A stretch of DNA of 64,000 nt. Origin: Caulobacteraceae bacterium. GTDB taxonomy: Bacteria; Pseudomonadota; Alphaproteobacteria; Caulobacterales; Caulobacteraceae. Below the pieces are notes generated by a model that saw only the letters and a program-made list of their open reading frames with translations, made no database searches and had not been told where the DNA came from. Made by a program: the position numbers and the translations under genes. Positions within the stretch are counted from its first letter, which is position 1. The number at the start of each line of letters is the position of its first letter. Shown piece after piece: positions 18,471-27,006 of the stretch. The DNA is taken from the NCBI GenBank assembly GCA_019695035.1, contig JAIBAU010000007.1, positions 1 through 64,000 of the forward strand. Reading direction: 5' to 3'.

Positions 18471-19454
18471 ATGATGGACCTCGCCAGAACCCTCACCGAT
18501 CCCGGCAACCTCATCGCCGTCGCCGTGGCGGTGGTGGTGTTCGCCACCATCCTGACCCTCGCCCTTCCGATGCTGAACAGGGGCGGTCTCGACCAGCGAA
18601 TGAAGTCCGTGGCCCAACGCCGCGACGAGTTGAGGCGGCGTTCGCGCCAGGCGCTGGCGCGGGATCGGGAAGGCAACCTGCGCCACGTCGACGAGGGTTT
18701 CCTCAAGCGGGTCGTGGACAAGCTGAACCTCAAGACCCTGCTCGAGGACCCCAAGGTCGTCGACAAGATGGCCCAGGCCGGTTTCCGCGGCCCGCGACCG
18801 GTCACGACCTTCTACTTCTTCCGCTTCGCGGCCCCCTTCATCCTGGCGGTGATCGCCGGCGGCTACGTCTACTTCGTCAACGATTTCGGCCTGTCGTCGA
18901 CGATGAAGCTGGTGGTGCTGATGGGCGCCTTCGTGGTCGGCTTCTACGGACCGAACCTCTATGTCGAGAACATCGCCACCAAGCGCCGCACCAAGATCAT
19001 GCAGGCCTTCCCGGATGCGCTGGACCTGCTGCTGATCTGCGTCGAGGCGGGCATGTCCATCGAGGCGGCGATCCAGAAGGTCAGCCAGGAGATCGGGGGT
19101 TCGTCCATCGAACTGGCCGAGGAGCTTTCCCTGCTGGTGGCGGAGCTGAGCTACCTGCCGGAACGCCGCATGGCCTACGAGGGCCTGGCGAAGCGGACCA
19201 ACCACCCGGGCGTGAAAGCCGTCGCCACCGCCATGATCCAGGCGGAGAAGTACGGCACGCCGCTGGGCACCGCCCTGCGGGTCATGGCCAAGGAAAACCG
19301 CGAGATGCGTCTGTCGGCGGCCGAGAAGAAGGCCGCCGCACTGCCGGCGCAGCTGACCGTGCCGATGATCCTGTTCTTCCTGCCGGTCCTGTTCGTGGCC
19401 ATCCTCGGCCCTGCGATCATCAAGGTGCAGGACATCCTCGGCAAGGGCGGTTAG
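18471..19454 (+). CDS. tadC: Pilus assembly inner-membrane protein TadC
   Basis: A 327-residue T2SSF-domain protein, partner of TadB. The ATG at 18471 opens with MMDLARTLTD and an N-terminal membrane helix (about 15-35). The core segment ALDLLLICVEAGMSIEAAIQKV around 180-200 is typical of TadC, and a C-terminal helix ends the protein. It closes the plus-strand pilus operon. A TadD-like gene is oriented towards it across a 53-base gap. Confidence 0.95.
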   Translation: MMDLARTLTDPGNLIAVAVAVVVFATILTLALPMLNRGGLDQRMKSVAQRRDELRRRSRQALARDREGNLRHVDEGFLKRVVDKLNLKTLLEDPKVVDKMAQAGFRGPRPVTTFYFFRFAAPFILAVIAGGYVYFVNDFGLSSTMKLVVLMGAFVVGFYGPNLYVENIATKRRTKIMQAFPDALDLLLICVEAGMSIEAAIQKVSQEIGGSSIELAEELSLLVAELSYLPERRMAYEGLAKRTNHPGVKAVATAMIQAEKYGTPLGTALRVMAKENREMRLSAAEKKAAALPAQLTVPMILFFLPVLFVAILGPAIIKVQDILGKGG

Positions 19455-19507
19455 GTCCCGGCCGGCCCCGGCGGGTCACGATCGAAAGGCGGCGAACGCA
19501 GGGCCCC

Positions 19508-20428
19508 CTACTGGCCGCTGCGAAGGGATTCCCAGGAGCGCGAGGTCGCGGCCGCGCCGGCGGCCGAGGCGGTCGGGTTGGCCCCGGTCACCCCCGCGGG
19601 CCGCGCCCCCGGGTTGCGTCCGGCGGACGCCGCCTTCAGCCACGCCAGATTGGCGCTGGCCATTTCAGGGGGCAGATCCTGACGCAGCCACTGCTCGGCT
19701 TCGGCCGTCTTGCCCTGAAGGCCGAGCACCAGCGCCAGGTTCTGGCGAGTCTGCAGGGTGGCGCCCGGCTGGGCCACGGCGCGGCGCAGGGTGGCCTCGG
19801 CCTCGGCGGTGTCTCCGTCGTTCGCCTGGGCCAGGCCGATGTTCGACAGCACCGCCGGATTGTCCGGGGAGAGCTGCAAGGCCTGCTGCCAGGCGGCGCG
19901 CGCTTCGGCCGGCCGCTGGGTCTGATCGTAGGCGACGCCGAGGAGGTTCAGCGGCCGCCAGTCCCGCGGGGCGAGGTCGCGCGCGTGCTTCAACTGCTCG
20001 ATCCCATAGAAGGGCTGACCGCGCGCGATCTGGTTGCGCCCCGTCTCGAGCAGGGCCTCGACATGATCGGGATAGACCACCAGCACGCGCTGGGAAGCCT
20101 CCAGCGCCTTCTCGGGCTGGCCCATGGCGCGGAGCGCCGTGGACAGGCGGACGCCGGCCTCGGCGTCGCGTGGGTCGACCTCGACCTCCCTTGTCCAGAA
20201 CGCCGCGCGGCTCATCGGATCGAGGCGCTCCGCCTGGGCCCGCTCCTCCGGCGTGGCTTTGCGGGTGGTGGGAGCCGTCGCGGCGGCCGTGGCCGTGGCC
20301 GTGGCGGCGGGCGCCACCGGAGGCGCCTCGGCCGGCTTGCGGCCCAGGCCGAAGATCGCCCACGAGGGGCTCGCAACGCCCATGGCGATCACGGCGGTGG
20401 TTGCGGCGAGCGCCAGCCTGCGCGACAT
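19508..20428 (-). CDS. TadD-like TPR protein
   Basis: About 306 residues from ATG 20428, where a signal peptide starts (MSRRLALAATTAVIAMG, cleavage near the SWA at 24). An Ala/Thr/Pro-rich linker containing a short AT repeat is followed by TPR repeats (about 90-250) and a disordered tail. TadD is a TPR lipoprotein needed for tad pili; no clear lipobox is seen here. It is convergent to tadC rather than in line with it, so it has its own promoter. Confidence 0.75.
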   Translation of the reverse strand: MSRRLALAATTAVIAMGVASPSWAIFGLGRKPAEAPPVAPAATATATAAATAPTTRKATPEERAQAERLDPMSRAAFWTREVEVDPRDAEAGVRLSTALRAMGQPEKALEASQRVLVVYPDHVEALLETGRNQIARGQPFYGIEQLKHARDLAPRDWRPLNLLGVAYDQTQRPAEARAAWQQALQLSPDNPAVLSNIGLAQANDGDTAEAEATLRRAVAQPGATLQTRQNLALVLGLQGKTAEAEQWLRQDLPPEMASANLAWLKAASAGRNPGARPAGVTGANPTASAAGAAATSRSWESLRSGQ

Positions 20429-20550
20429 GAGACGGACTCCCTGACTTGGACCCCAAGCCTGCCCTCGCGCCGTCAATGAAGCGTTAAGACTGGTTGACGG
20501 AGGCCTCCGCGGCTTCCGATGACCTTCGCCTGAAGACCCCGGAGACCGCC

Positions 20551-21942
20551 ATGCACGACAGCCTGATCGCCCATTCGGACAACGCCATCCCCGTGGCGGC
20601 GATGTTCGAGGAGGATCTCGAGCGCGTCCTGACGACGCCCCGTGACCAGGCCATGGCGAAGGGACAGAAGTTCAAGGGCCAGGCCGGCGCCCTGGCGCTC
20701 GTTCCCGGCGAGGACGGCGGGCTGGAGCGGGTCTGGTTCGGGCTGGGAAAGGCCGCCCAGCCGGACGCCATGGCGCTGCGGTCGCTGTCGGCCCGGCTTC
20801 CGGACGGGGATTACCGAATCGAGCTTTCCCGCGATGCGATCGCCGCGGACAACCTGGCGCTGGGCTGGGCCCTGGGGACCTACGCCTTTGATCGCTACAA
20901 GGCCCGCGACGACCGGGCGCGGCCGCGTCTCGTGTCGCCGGCGCGCTGCGACCGGGAGGGGGTGCTGCGCGTCGCTCGCGCCTGCCTTCTGGCGCGTGAG
21001 ATGGTCGACACTCCCGCCGCCGACATGGGGCCGTTGCAGATCGAGACGATTGCGCGGGAAATCGCCGAGGAGAACGCCGCCTCCATCACGGTGACCTCCG
21101 GCGACGCCCTGGCCGAGGACTATCCGGCCGTCCACGCGGTGGGTCGGGCGGCGGATCCGGCTCGCGGACCGCGCCTCATCGAGATCAGCTGGAATGACGA
21201 CCGGGCCGACCTGCCGCTGGTGGCGCTGGTCGGCAAGGGCGTGGTGTTCGACTCCGGGGGCCTCGACATCAAGCCCGCCTCGGGCATGCGCAACATGAAG
21301 AAAGACATGGGCGGCGCGGCCCACGCCCTGGCTCTGGGGCGACTGGTGATGCAGGCGGGACTGCCGGTGCGCCTCAAGGTGCTTGTTCCCGCGGTCGAGA
21401 ACGCCATTTCCGGCGACGCCTTCCGGCCCGGCGACATCCTGAAGACCCGCAAGGGCCTGACCATCGAGATCGGCAACACCGACGCCGAGGGCCGCGTCAT
21501 CCTGTCGGACGCCCTGGCTCGGGCGGGCGAACACGCGCCTGACCTGACCATCGATTTCGCCACCCTGACCGGCGCGGCCCGCGTGGCTCTCGGACCGGAG
21601 CTTCCGCCCTTCTACACCGATGACGAGGTCCTCGCCGCCGAGATCCTGGCGGCGTCGAGCCAGGTCTCCGATCCGGTCTGGCGCATGCCGCTCTGGCGCG
21701 GCTACCGCGAGGCGGTGGAGGCCGAGATCGCCGATCTCCGCAACGACAGCGCCGACTGGGCCCAGGCCGGTTCCGTCACCGCCGCCCTGTTCCTGCAGCG
21801 GTTCGCGCCGACCAGCGGCGGCTGGGTCCATTTCGATATCTTCGCCTGGAACCCGAAGGGACGTCCGGGCTGGCCGGCCGGCGCCGAGGCGCAGGCTCTG
21901 CGGGCCTGCTTCGCGATGCTGCAGCGGCGATACGGGCCCTGA
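20551..21942 (+). CDS. M17 leucyl aminopeptidase family protein
   Basis: A 463-residue metallo-aminopeptidase. The C-terminal catalytic domain shows the M17 marks: GKGVVFDSGGLDIKP (metal and catalytic lysine), KKDMGGAA and NTDAEGRVILSD. The N-terminal macro-like domain is divergent, as in the PepA subset of alphaproteobacteria. ATG 20551 has a GGAG a few bases upstream. It probably releases N-terminal residues from cytoplasmic peptides. It diverges from the TadD-like gene. Confidence 0.93.
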   Translation: MHDSLIAHSDNAIPVAAMFEEDLERVLTTPRDQAMAKGQKFKGQAGALALVPGEDGGLERVWFGLGKAAQPDAMALRSLSARLPDGDYRIELSRDAIAADNLALGWALGTYAFDRYKARDDRARPRLVSPARCDREGVLRVARACLLAREMVDTPAADMGPLQIETIAREIAEENAASITVTSGDALAEDYPAVHAVGRAADPARGPRLIEISWNDDRADLPLVALVGKGVVFDSGGLDIKPASGMRNMKKDMGGAAHALALGRLVMQAGLPVRLKVLVPAVENAISGDAFRPGDILKTRKGLTIEIGNTDAEGRVILSDALARAGEHAPDLTIDFATLTGAARVALGPELPPFYTDDEVLAAEILAASSQVSDPVWRMPLWRGYREAVEAEIADLRNDSADWAQAGSVTAALFLQRFAPTSGGWVHFDIFAWNPKGRPGWPAGAEAQALRACFAMLQRRYGP

Positions 21943-22031
21943 GGCCACGCCGGCTGTGGAAAAGCCGTCGGTCGTTAACGGCATTTTCGGACAGGGCGCC
22001 TAGGCTTCCGGTTCGATCAGCGAGAGCCCGC

Positions 22032-22856
22032 TTGCCCGACTTCGACCCCCGCACCACCCTGGCCCGGGATGACCTCGCCGCCGAGGCGCTTGAGGGCGTG
22101 GTGCGCGCCGAACGGTTCGCGCGGCCGCAGGTGTTCCAGTGTGTCCACGCCTCGGCCGCGGTTCGCCGCGAAGCCGGCGTCCAGGCCGAGCAGGTGGACC
22201 AGATCCTGTTCGGCGAACTGTTCGAGACGCTGGAGCGCCGCGAGGGTTGGGTCTGGGGACAGGCGCGCCGCGACGGCTATGTGGGTTGGGTTCCGGAGGC
22301 GGCGCTTGCACAGCCGGTGCTGCCCGCGACCCATCGTATCCGCTCGCTGCGCACCTACGCCTTCCCCGAACCCGACATCAAGAGCGGCCCTCCCCTGCTG
22401 CTGACCATGAACGCCCTGGTGACGGTCGAAGGGATGGACGGCCGCTTTGCGCGCGTCGCCCGGGGAGGCTACGTGCCGCAGGCCCATCTGGGGGATCTGC
22501 TGGACTTCGAGACCGACGCCGCCGGCGTCGCCGAGCTTTATCTGGGCGCGCCCTATCAGTGGGGCGGGCGTGAGAGCGTCGGGCTGGACTGCTCGGGCCT
22601 GGTGCAGCAGGCGCTGCTCGCCTGCGGCAAGGGCTGTCCCCGCGACGCGGACATGCAGGAGGCGGAGCTGGGCGAGCCGATCGCCGGCGACGCCCGCGCC
22701 CGCGGCGACCTGGTGTTCTGGAAGGACCATGTGGCCATGCTGCTGGACGCGGAGCGGCTGATCCACGCCAACGGCTTCCACATGGCCGTGGCGGTCGAAA
22801 GCCTGGAAAGCGCCATCGCACGCAACGGCGCCCCGACGGGTTTCCGCCGCCCCTAG
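22032..22856 (+). CDS. NlpC/P60 cell-wall peptidase with SH3 domains
   Basis: A 274-residue protein with two SH3-like regions (about 30-100 and 105-160) and an NlpC/P60 catalytic domain. The catalytic Cys187 lies in GLDCSGLVQQ, with His233 in KDHVAML and a polar third site in HANGFH. It should cut gamma-D-Glu-diaminopimelate bonds in peptidoglycan or imported muropeptides. There is no signal peptide, which favours a cytoplasmic recycling role. The start is TTG 22032. Its stop shares CTAG with the opposite gene. Confidence 0.9.
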   Translation: MPDFDPRTTLARDDLAAEALEGVVRAERFARPQVFQCVHASAAVRREAGVQAEQVDQILFGELFETLERREGWVWGQARRDGYVGWVPEAALAQPVLPATHRIRSLRTYAFPEPDIKSGPPLLLTMNALVTVEGMDGRFARVARGGYVPQAHLGDLLDFETDAAGVAELYLGAPYQWGGRESVGLDCSGLVQQALLACGKGCPRDADMQEAELGEPIAGDARARGDLVFWKDHVAMLLDAERLIHANGFHMAVAVESLESAIARNGAPTGFRRP

Positions 22857-23527
22857 ACCGGCCGGGGCGCGGCGACCGGCTTGCCGTGTTCGTCCAGCCT
22901 TCGCGCCGTCGACACCGCCTCGAACAGCGTCTTCAGGACCGCCAGCAGGGCCACGGCCGCCGCCGGCTGGTGCGTCGCCACAATCAGCACAGCGCCGATC
23001 AGGATGGTCACGTGCATGATGATGATCCGCCCGTAGGGCTCGCCCATCTGCAGGTTCAGCGGCTTGTCCCTCCAGGCCCCGGCGCGCAGCCACTGGACCA
23101 GCGCGGCCAGGTGGAAGGCGGTCATCGCCAGCAGCGGGGCAAGGTAGCGCCACCGGTCATCCCACACGAGGGCGAAGGACTCCATCGGGTCGCCGCCGCT
23201 CGAAAGGCCGCCGACCACCATCACCGCGAAGAACAGGTGGCCCGCGCAGAAGGCGCCGTAGTGGAAGAGAAAGAATGGGATCAGGAAGACGCCGGTCAGC
23301 ACCCCCGAGATCCCTCCGCTCACCGCGACCACGATCATCTTGACCAGGTTGATGAGGCCCAGAACCACGTTCTCGGCCCAGTAGAGAAGCAGCAGCGTGA
23401 GGGCGCTCCACCCGAACCAGAGCACGCAGGCGGCCGGGATCAGGTTGATCACCAGCACGGCCACCACGGGCGGCTTCCTCCAGAAGCCGGCGAACAGATT
23501 GATCAGGGCGACCACGACGCCGCTCAT
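22853..23527 (-). CDS. DUF6498 family membrane protein
   Basis: About 224 residues with six or so hydrophobic segments. The segment LLLYWAENVVLGLINLVKM is the recognisable core of this family of unknown function, followed by FLFHYGAFCAGHLFF. ATG 23527 is preferred to the adjacent GTG 23530 because GGGAGG then sits six bases upstream. It is convergent with the NlpC/P60 gene and shares the CTAG stop with it. Function unknown. Confidence 0.8.
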   Translation of the reverse strand: MSGVVVALINLFAGFWRKPPVVAVLVINLIPAACVLWFGWSALTLLLLYWAENVVLGLINLVKMIVVAVSGGISGVLTGVFLIPFFLFHYGAFCAGHLFFAVMVVGGLSSGGDPMESFALVWDDRWRYLAPLLAMTAFHLAALVQWLRAGAWRDKPLNLQMGEPYGRIIIMHVTILIGAVLIVATHQPAAAVALLAVLKTLFEAVSTARRLDEHGKPVAAPRPV

Positions 23528-23598
23528 CACGCGCCTCCCCGGATGAGGGGCGACCCGGCGACGCCGTCCCGCCCCGGGCGCTCAGCCCCTTGGGCTGC

Positions 23599-24318
23599 CT
23601 ATTTCTTCGGCGGCGTCGCGCCACTGCCCGGTTGCGGGGCGTTCTGCTGGGTCGGAGCCGCGGCGGCGCCGGCTACGGGAGCCTGTCCGCCCTGGGCGCC
23701 GGGCGCCAGGGGACCGGTGGGGGCCCCGGCGGGGGCGGCCGCTGCGGCGGGGGCCGCGGCCCCAGCCTGACGCGACGGATCCGGAGCCGGAATCGGATAG
23801 CCCGACGAGCCCTGGGTGCGCAGCCAGGCGATCAGGTTGATGCGGTCTTCCTGCTTCTTCAGGCCGGCGAAGGACATCTTGGTCCCGGGAACCGCCTTGC
23901 CGGGTCCGGACAGGAAGTGGTCGAGGGCGTCGTAGCTCCAGTTCGGAGCCTCGGCGCGGTGGCCCACCATGGCTTCCGAGTAGCTGAAGCCCGCGTGGCT
24001 GGCGACCGGGCGTCCGACCACGCCGGTCAGATCCGGGCCGATGCCGTTGGCGCCCAGCTTGTGGCAGGAGGCGCACTTCTTGAACTGGGCCTCGCCGGCG
24101 GCCAGGTCGGCCGACGCCAGCACGGTGCCCCAGTCGGGCGGAAGCTGCGGGCCGGCGGTGGTGTCTTCGGGGCCCTCAGCGACCTCGATCTGGTAGCCCA
24201 TCTTCTCCGGCGGTTCGGAGGCGAACATGCGGGTGGAGACCTCGCGGACGCCGAGGATGACGAGTCCGGTGGCCAGGGCCGCGCCGAAGATCTTGTTCAG
24301 TTCGAGATTGCCGCTCAT
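23599..24318 (-). CDS. Membrane-anchored class I cytochrome c (CycM-like)
   Basis: A 239-residue protein with an N-terminal uncleaved signal anchor (about 8-28) and a cytochrome c domain. The haem site is CASCH (Cys82, Cys85, His86), and the sixth ligand is probably the methionine in GTKMSFAGL. This resembles the membrane cytochromes that carry electrons between bc1 complex and terminal oxidases. A disordered Ala/Pro/Gly/Gln-rich tail (about 187-239) is longer than usual. Haem attachment would depend on the ccm cluster at 30-34 kb. Confidence 0.92.
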   Translation of the reverse strand: MSGNLELNKIFGAALATGLVILGVREVSTRMFASEPPEKMGYQIEVAEGPEDTTAGPQLPPDWGTVLASADLAAGEAQFKKCASCHKLGANGIGPDLTGVVGRPVASHAGFSYSEAMVGHRAEAPNWSYDALDHFLSGPGKAVPGTKMSFAGLKKQEDRINLIAWLRTQGSSGYPIPAPDPSRQAGAAAPAAAAAPAGAPTGPLAPGAQGGQAPVAGAAAAPTQQNAPQPGSGATPPKK

Positions 24319-24408
24319 GCCGAGTTCGAAAGTCCAATAGAGCCGGATTCTTGCGCCCGGCTCTCTTACACGGTAGCGCCGTGCGCGCAACCGAGCAGAA
24401 GCCCTGAA

Positions 24409-25149
24409 GTGAACCCGATCGTCGTCATTCCCGCCCGGATGGCCGCCACGCGGCTGCCGGACAAGCCGCTGGCGGACATCGGCGGCCTGCCCATGATCGT
24501 GCGCGCCCTGCGCCAGGCCGAGGCCGCAGCCGTTGGCCCCGTTGTGGTTGCGGCGGGGGACCAGGCCATCGTCGAGGCGGTGGAGGCCGCCGGCGGCCGG
24601 GCCGTGCTGACCGATCCGGACCTGCCGTCCGGTTCGGATCGCGTGCTCGCGGCGCTGGACGCCGTGGACCCGGAATGGTCGCACGACGTGGTCATCAACC
24701 TCCAGGGCGACATGCCGTTCGTGCCCGTGGAGACGATTCGCGCCCTGGCCGGGCTGTTCCGCGATCAGCCCGGACTGCAGATGGGCACCCTTGTGGCGCC
24801 CGAGATGAGTCCTGCGGACCGCACCAATCCCGACGTGGTCAAGGCGGTGGTCTCCCTGGCTCGAGAGGCCGTCCAGGGGCGCTGCCTCTACTTCACCCGC
24901 TCGACGCTCTACGGCGAGGGGCCGATCTGGCGACACATCGGCCTGTACGGCTACACCCGCGACGCGCTGGCGCAGGCCTACGAGGCGGCGCCGCCGACGG
25001 CCCTGGAAAAGAGGGAGAAACTGGAGCAACTGCGGGCGCTGGAGCTCGGCATCGAGATCTGGGCCGCGGTCGTCGAGGCCCCGCCGCTCAGCGTCGACAA
25101 TCCGGCCGACCTGGAGGCCGCCCGGGCCTGGGCGCGAACCCACCCATGA
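24409..25149 (+). CDS. kdsB: 3-deoxy-manno-octulosonate cytidylyltransferase
   Basis: A 246-residue enzyme activating Kdo as CMP-Kdo for lipopolysaccharide core synthesis. N-terminal IPARMAATRLPDKPL, the LPSGSDRV segment and VVINLQGDMPF are conserved family signatures. The start is GTG 24409, two residues before the conserved strand. Its TGA overlaps the pheA ATG (ATGA). It diverges from the cytochrome c gene across 90 bases. Confidence 0.96.
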   Translation: MNPIVVIPARMAATRLPDKPLADIGGLPMIVRALRQAEAAAVGPVVVAAGDQAIVEAVEAAGGRAVLTDPDLPSGSDRVLAALDAVDPEWSHDVVINLQGDMPFVPVETIRALAGLFRDQPGLQMGTLVAPEMSPADRTNPDVVKAVVSLAREAVQGRCLYFTRSTLYGEGPIWRHIGLYGYTRDALAQAYEAAPPTALEKREKLEQLRALELGIEIWAAVVEAPPLSVDNPADLEAARAWARTHP

Positions 25150-26000
25150 GCAGCGTGCCTTCCATCGCCTACCAGGGCGAGCCCGGCGCCTTCAGCCATG
25201 AGGCGTGCCGCACCTGGTTCCCCAGCCACCGGCCGGAGGCCTGTCCGACCTTCGAGGACGCCTTTGACGCCGTCCAGTCGGGCCGCTGCGCCCTGGGCAT
25301 GATTCCGGTCGAGAACTCGGTCGCCGGCCGGGTCTCGGACGTACACCACCTGCTGCCCAAGTCGGGGCTGAAGATCGTCGGCGAACACTTCCTGCCGATC
25401 CGAATGCAGCTGATGGCCAATCCGGACACCCGGTTCGAGGACGTGCAGATCGCCGCCAGCCACCCGATGGCCCTCCTGCAGTGCCGGATCTCGCTGCGCA
25501 GGTTCGGCATCAAGGCCGAGGTCGTCGCGGACACCGCCGGCTCGGCCCGTGACCTCTCGGAGAATCCGGACCCCCGCCGGGCCGCCATCGCCTCGGCGAC
25601 CGCCGCGGAGCTCTATGGGCTCAAGATCCTCAAGAAGGACATCGAGGACGCGCACGGCAACACGACACGTTTCCTGGTGCTGACCGCCGAGGCCGAGCCT
25701 CGCTGGCCGGCCCCCGGCGCCCCCTGCATGACCAGCTTCGTCTTCAAGGTGAAGAACCAGCCGGCCGCCCTCTACAAGGCGCTGGGCGGGTTCGCGACCG
25801 GCGGACTGAACATGACCAAGCTGGAGAGCTACACCGAGGACGGCGGCTTCGCCTCGACGGTGTTCTACTGCGAGGTGGAGGGTCGGCCGGACGACCCGGC
25901 GGCGGCGCGCGCCTTCGACGAGGTGAAGTTCTTCTCCTCGAGATTCGAGATCCTGGGAGTTTATCCCAGCGACCCGGCCCGGCGGGGCGAGGCGCGCTAG
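25146..26000 (+). CDS. pheA: Prephenate dehydratase
   Basis: A 284-residue enzyme converting prephenate to phenylpyruvate. The N-terminal AYQGEPGAFSHEA, the IPVENSVAGRV segment and NTTRFLVL mark the catalytic domain (1-185), and an ACT regulatory domain follows (about 195-275) with LNMTKLESY in place of the enteric ESRP motif. There is no chorismate mutase domain. Phenylalanine feedback is expected through the ACT domain. It is coupled to kdsB although the pathways differ, and its stop shares CTAG with nudC. Confidence 0.96.
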   Translation: MSSVPSIAYQGEPGAFSHEACRTWFPSHRPEACPTFEDAFDAVQSGRCALGMIPVENSVAGRVSDVHHLLPKSGLKIVGEHFLPIRMQLMANPDTRFEDVQIAASHPMALLQCRISLRRFGIKAEVVADTAGSARDLSENPDPRRAAIASATAAELYGLKILKKDIEDAHGNTTRFLVLTAEAEPRWPAPGAPCMTSFVFKVKNQPAALYKALGGFATGGLNMTKLESYTEDGGFASTVFYCEVEGRPDDPAAARAFDEVKFFSSRFEILGVYPSDPARRGEAR

Positions 26001-26926
26001 GCTTCGAAGCCGGCGATCCAGGCCTCGATCAGGGTGCGGGCGATGGCCAGCCTCGGCGGGGGCAGCACCCCGTCCCAGCCACGACGGTCGTCGGCCACGA
26101 CCTTGGCCATTTCCTCCCGCGTGAACCAGCGTACGGCCTCCAGTTCGGTCTGGTCCGGCTGTGCGTCGTCATCGCTGACTTCCGCGATCAGACCGATCAT
26201 CAGGTTGGAGGGGAAGGGCCAGGGCTGGCTGGAGTGATAGGCGACCCGGGTCGTGGTCAGGCCGGCCTCCTCACGGATTTCGCGGGCGCAGGCCTCCTCG
26301 ATGGATTCTCCGGGCTCGAGGAACCCCGCGAGGGCCGACATGCGGCCATTGGGCCAGGCCGCCTGGCGGCCCAGCAGGGCGCGTCCCTGGAAGGTCGGCA
26401 GCATGATGGTGACCGGATTCACCCGCGGGAAGTGCTCCGTGCGGCAGGCGGGGCAAATGCGCTTCCATCCCCCGTCGGTGGGGGCGCTGGGCTGGCCGCA
26501 CCGGGCGCAGAACCCATGGAACTCGTGCCAGTCGATCAGGCTCTTGGCGGTGGCCGCCATGGCCGACTCCGCGCCCGGCAACATCATCCCCGCCCCCCGC
26601 ATCTCCTGGAAGCGGCCAAGGCCGGCCAGCGCGCTGGCGGTGGGGTCGCCGCCCGTGAACTCCACCGCGAAGACCGGCGCATCCTTCCAGAGGCCCAGGA
26701 ACAGCGGCTCCGCGCCCGCGGCCTCCTCGGCCATGCCCAGCTGCAGATAGGCCAGCCGCTCTCCGTCCGGCGCCGGCTCAACCAGTGCTTCGCCCCGCCA
26801 CATGGCGATGGCGAGGGCGTCGGGGTGGGCGCGCTGGTCGGCGATCCAGTCCGGATCGGCGCGCCGGTCGGCGGCGCGATCCAGCGGGTTACCGGCGAAG
26901 GTGTTCACGAAGCGGGCGAGCGGCAT
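25997..26926 (-). CDS. nudC: NAD(H) pyrophosphatase / NAD-cap hydrolase NudC
   Basis: A 309-residue Nudix enzyme. An N-terminal domain (1-130) leads into a four-cysteine zinc ribbon (CARCGQ and CPACRTEHFPR) and the Nudix box GFLEPGESIEEACAREIREE, with the SQPWPFPSNLM segment that defines the NudC branch. It hydrolyses NADH and removes NAD caps from RNA in characterised members. It diverges from ftsY across about 80 bases and shares the CTAG stop with pheA. Confidence 0.95.
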   Translation of the reverse strand: MPLARFVNTFAGNPLDRAADRRADPDWIADQRAHPDALAIAMWRGEALVEPAPDGERLAYLQLGMAEEAAGAEPLFLGLWKDAPVFAVEFTGGDPTASALAGLGRFQEMRGAGMMLPGAESAMAATAKSLIDWHEFHGFCARCGQPSAPTDGGWKRICPACRTEHFPRVNPVTIMLPTFQGRALLGRQAAWPNGRMSALAGFLEPGESIEEACAREIREEAGLTTTRVAYHSSQPWPFPSNLMIGLIAEVSDDDAQPDQTELEAVRWFTREEMAKVVADDRRGWDGVLPPPRLAIARTLIEAWIAGFEA

Positions 26927-27006
26927 GGCGGCTATCTAGAACCGCCGTCGCCCCGGCGCCACCGTCCGCGTGACCTTTCCCGCGCCAGCCGCTAAGAGCC
27001 GGTCCC

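Noticed and set aside
20275..20320. Short gccgtg-type repeats in the TadD-like gene as a regulatory repeat array
   Set aside because: They encode an Ala/Thr linker and look like simple low-complexity coding DNA.
20484..20498. TTAA-like elements between the TadD-like gene and the M17 peptidase as a CtrA site
   Set aside because: The half-sites are spaced by six rather than seven bases and the second half is poor.
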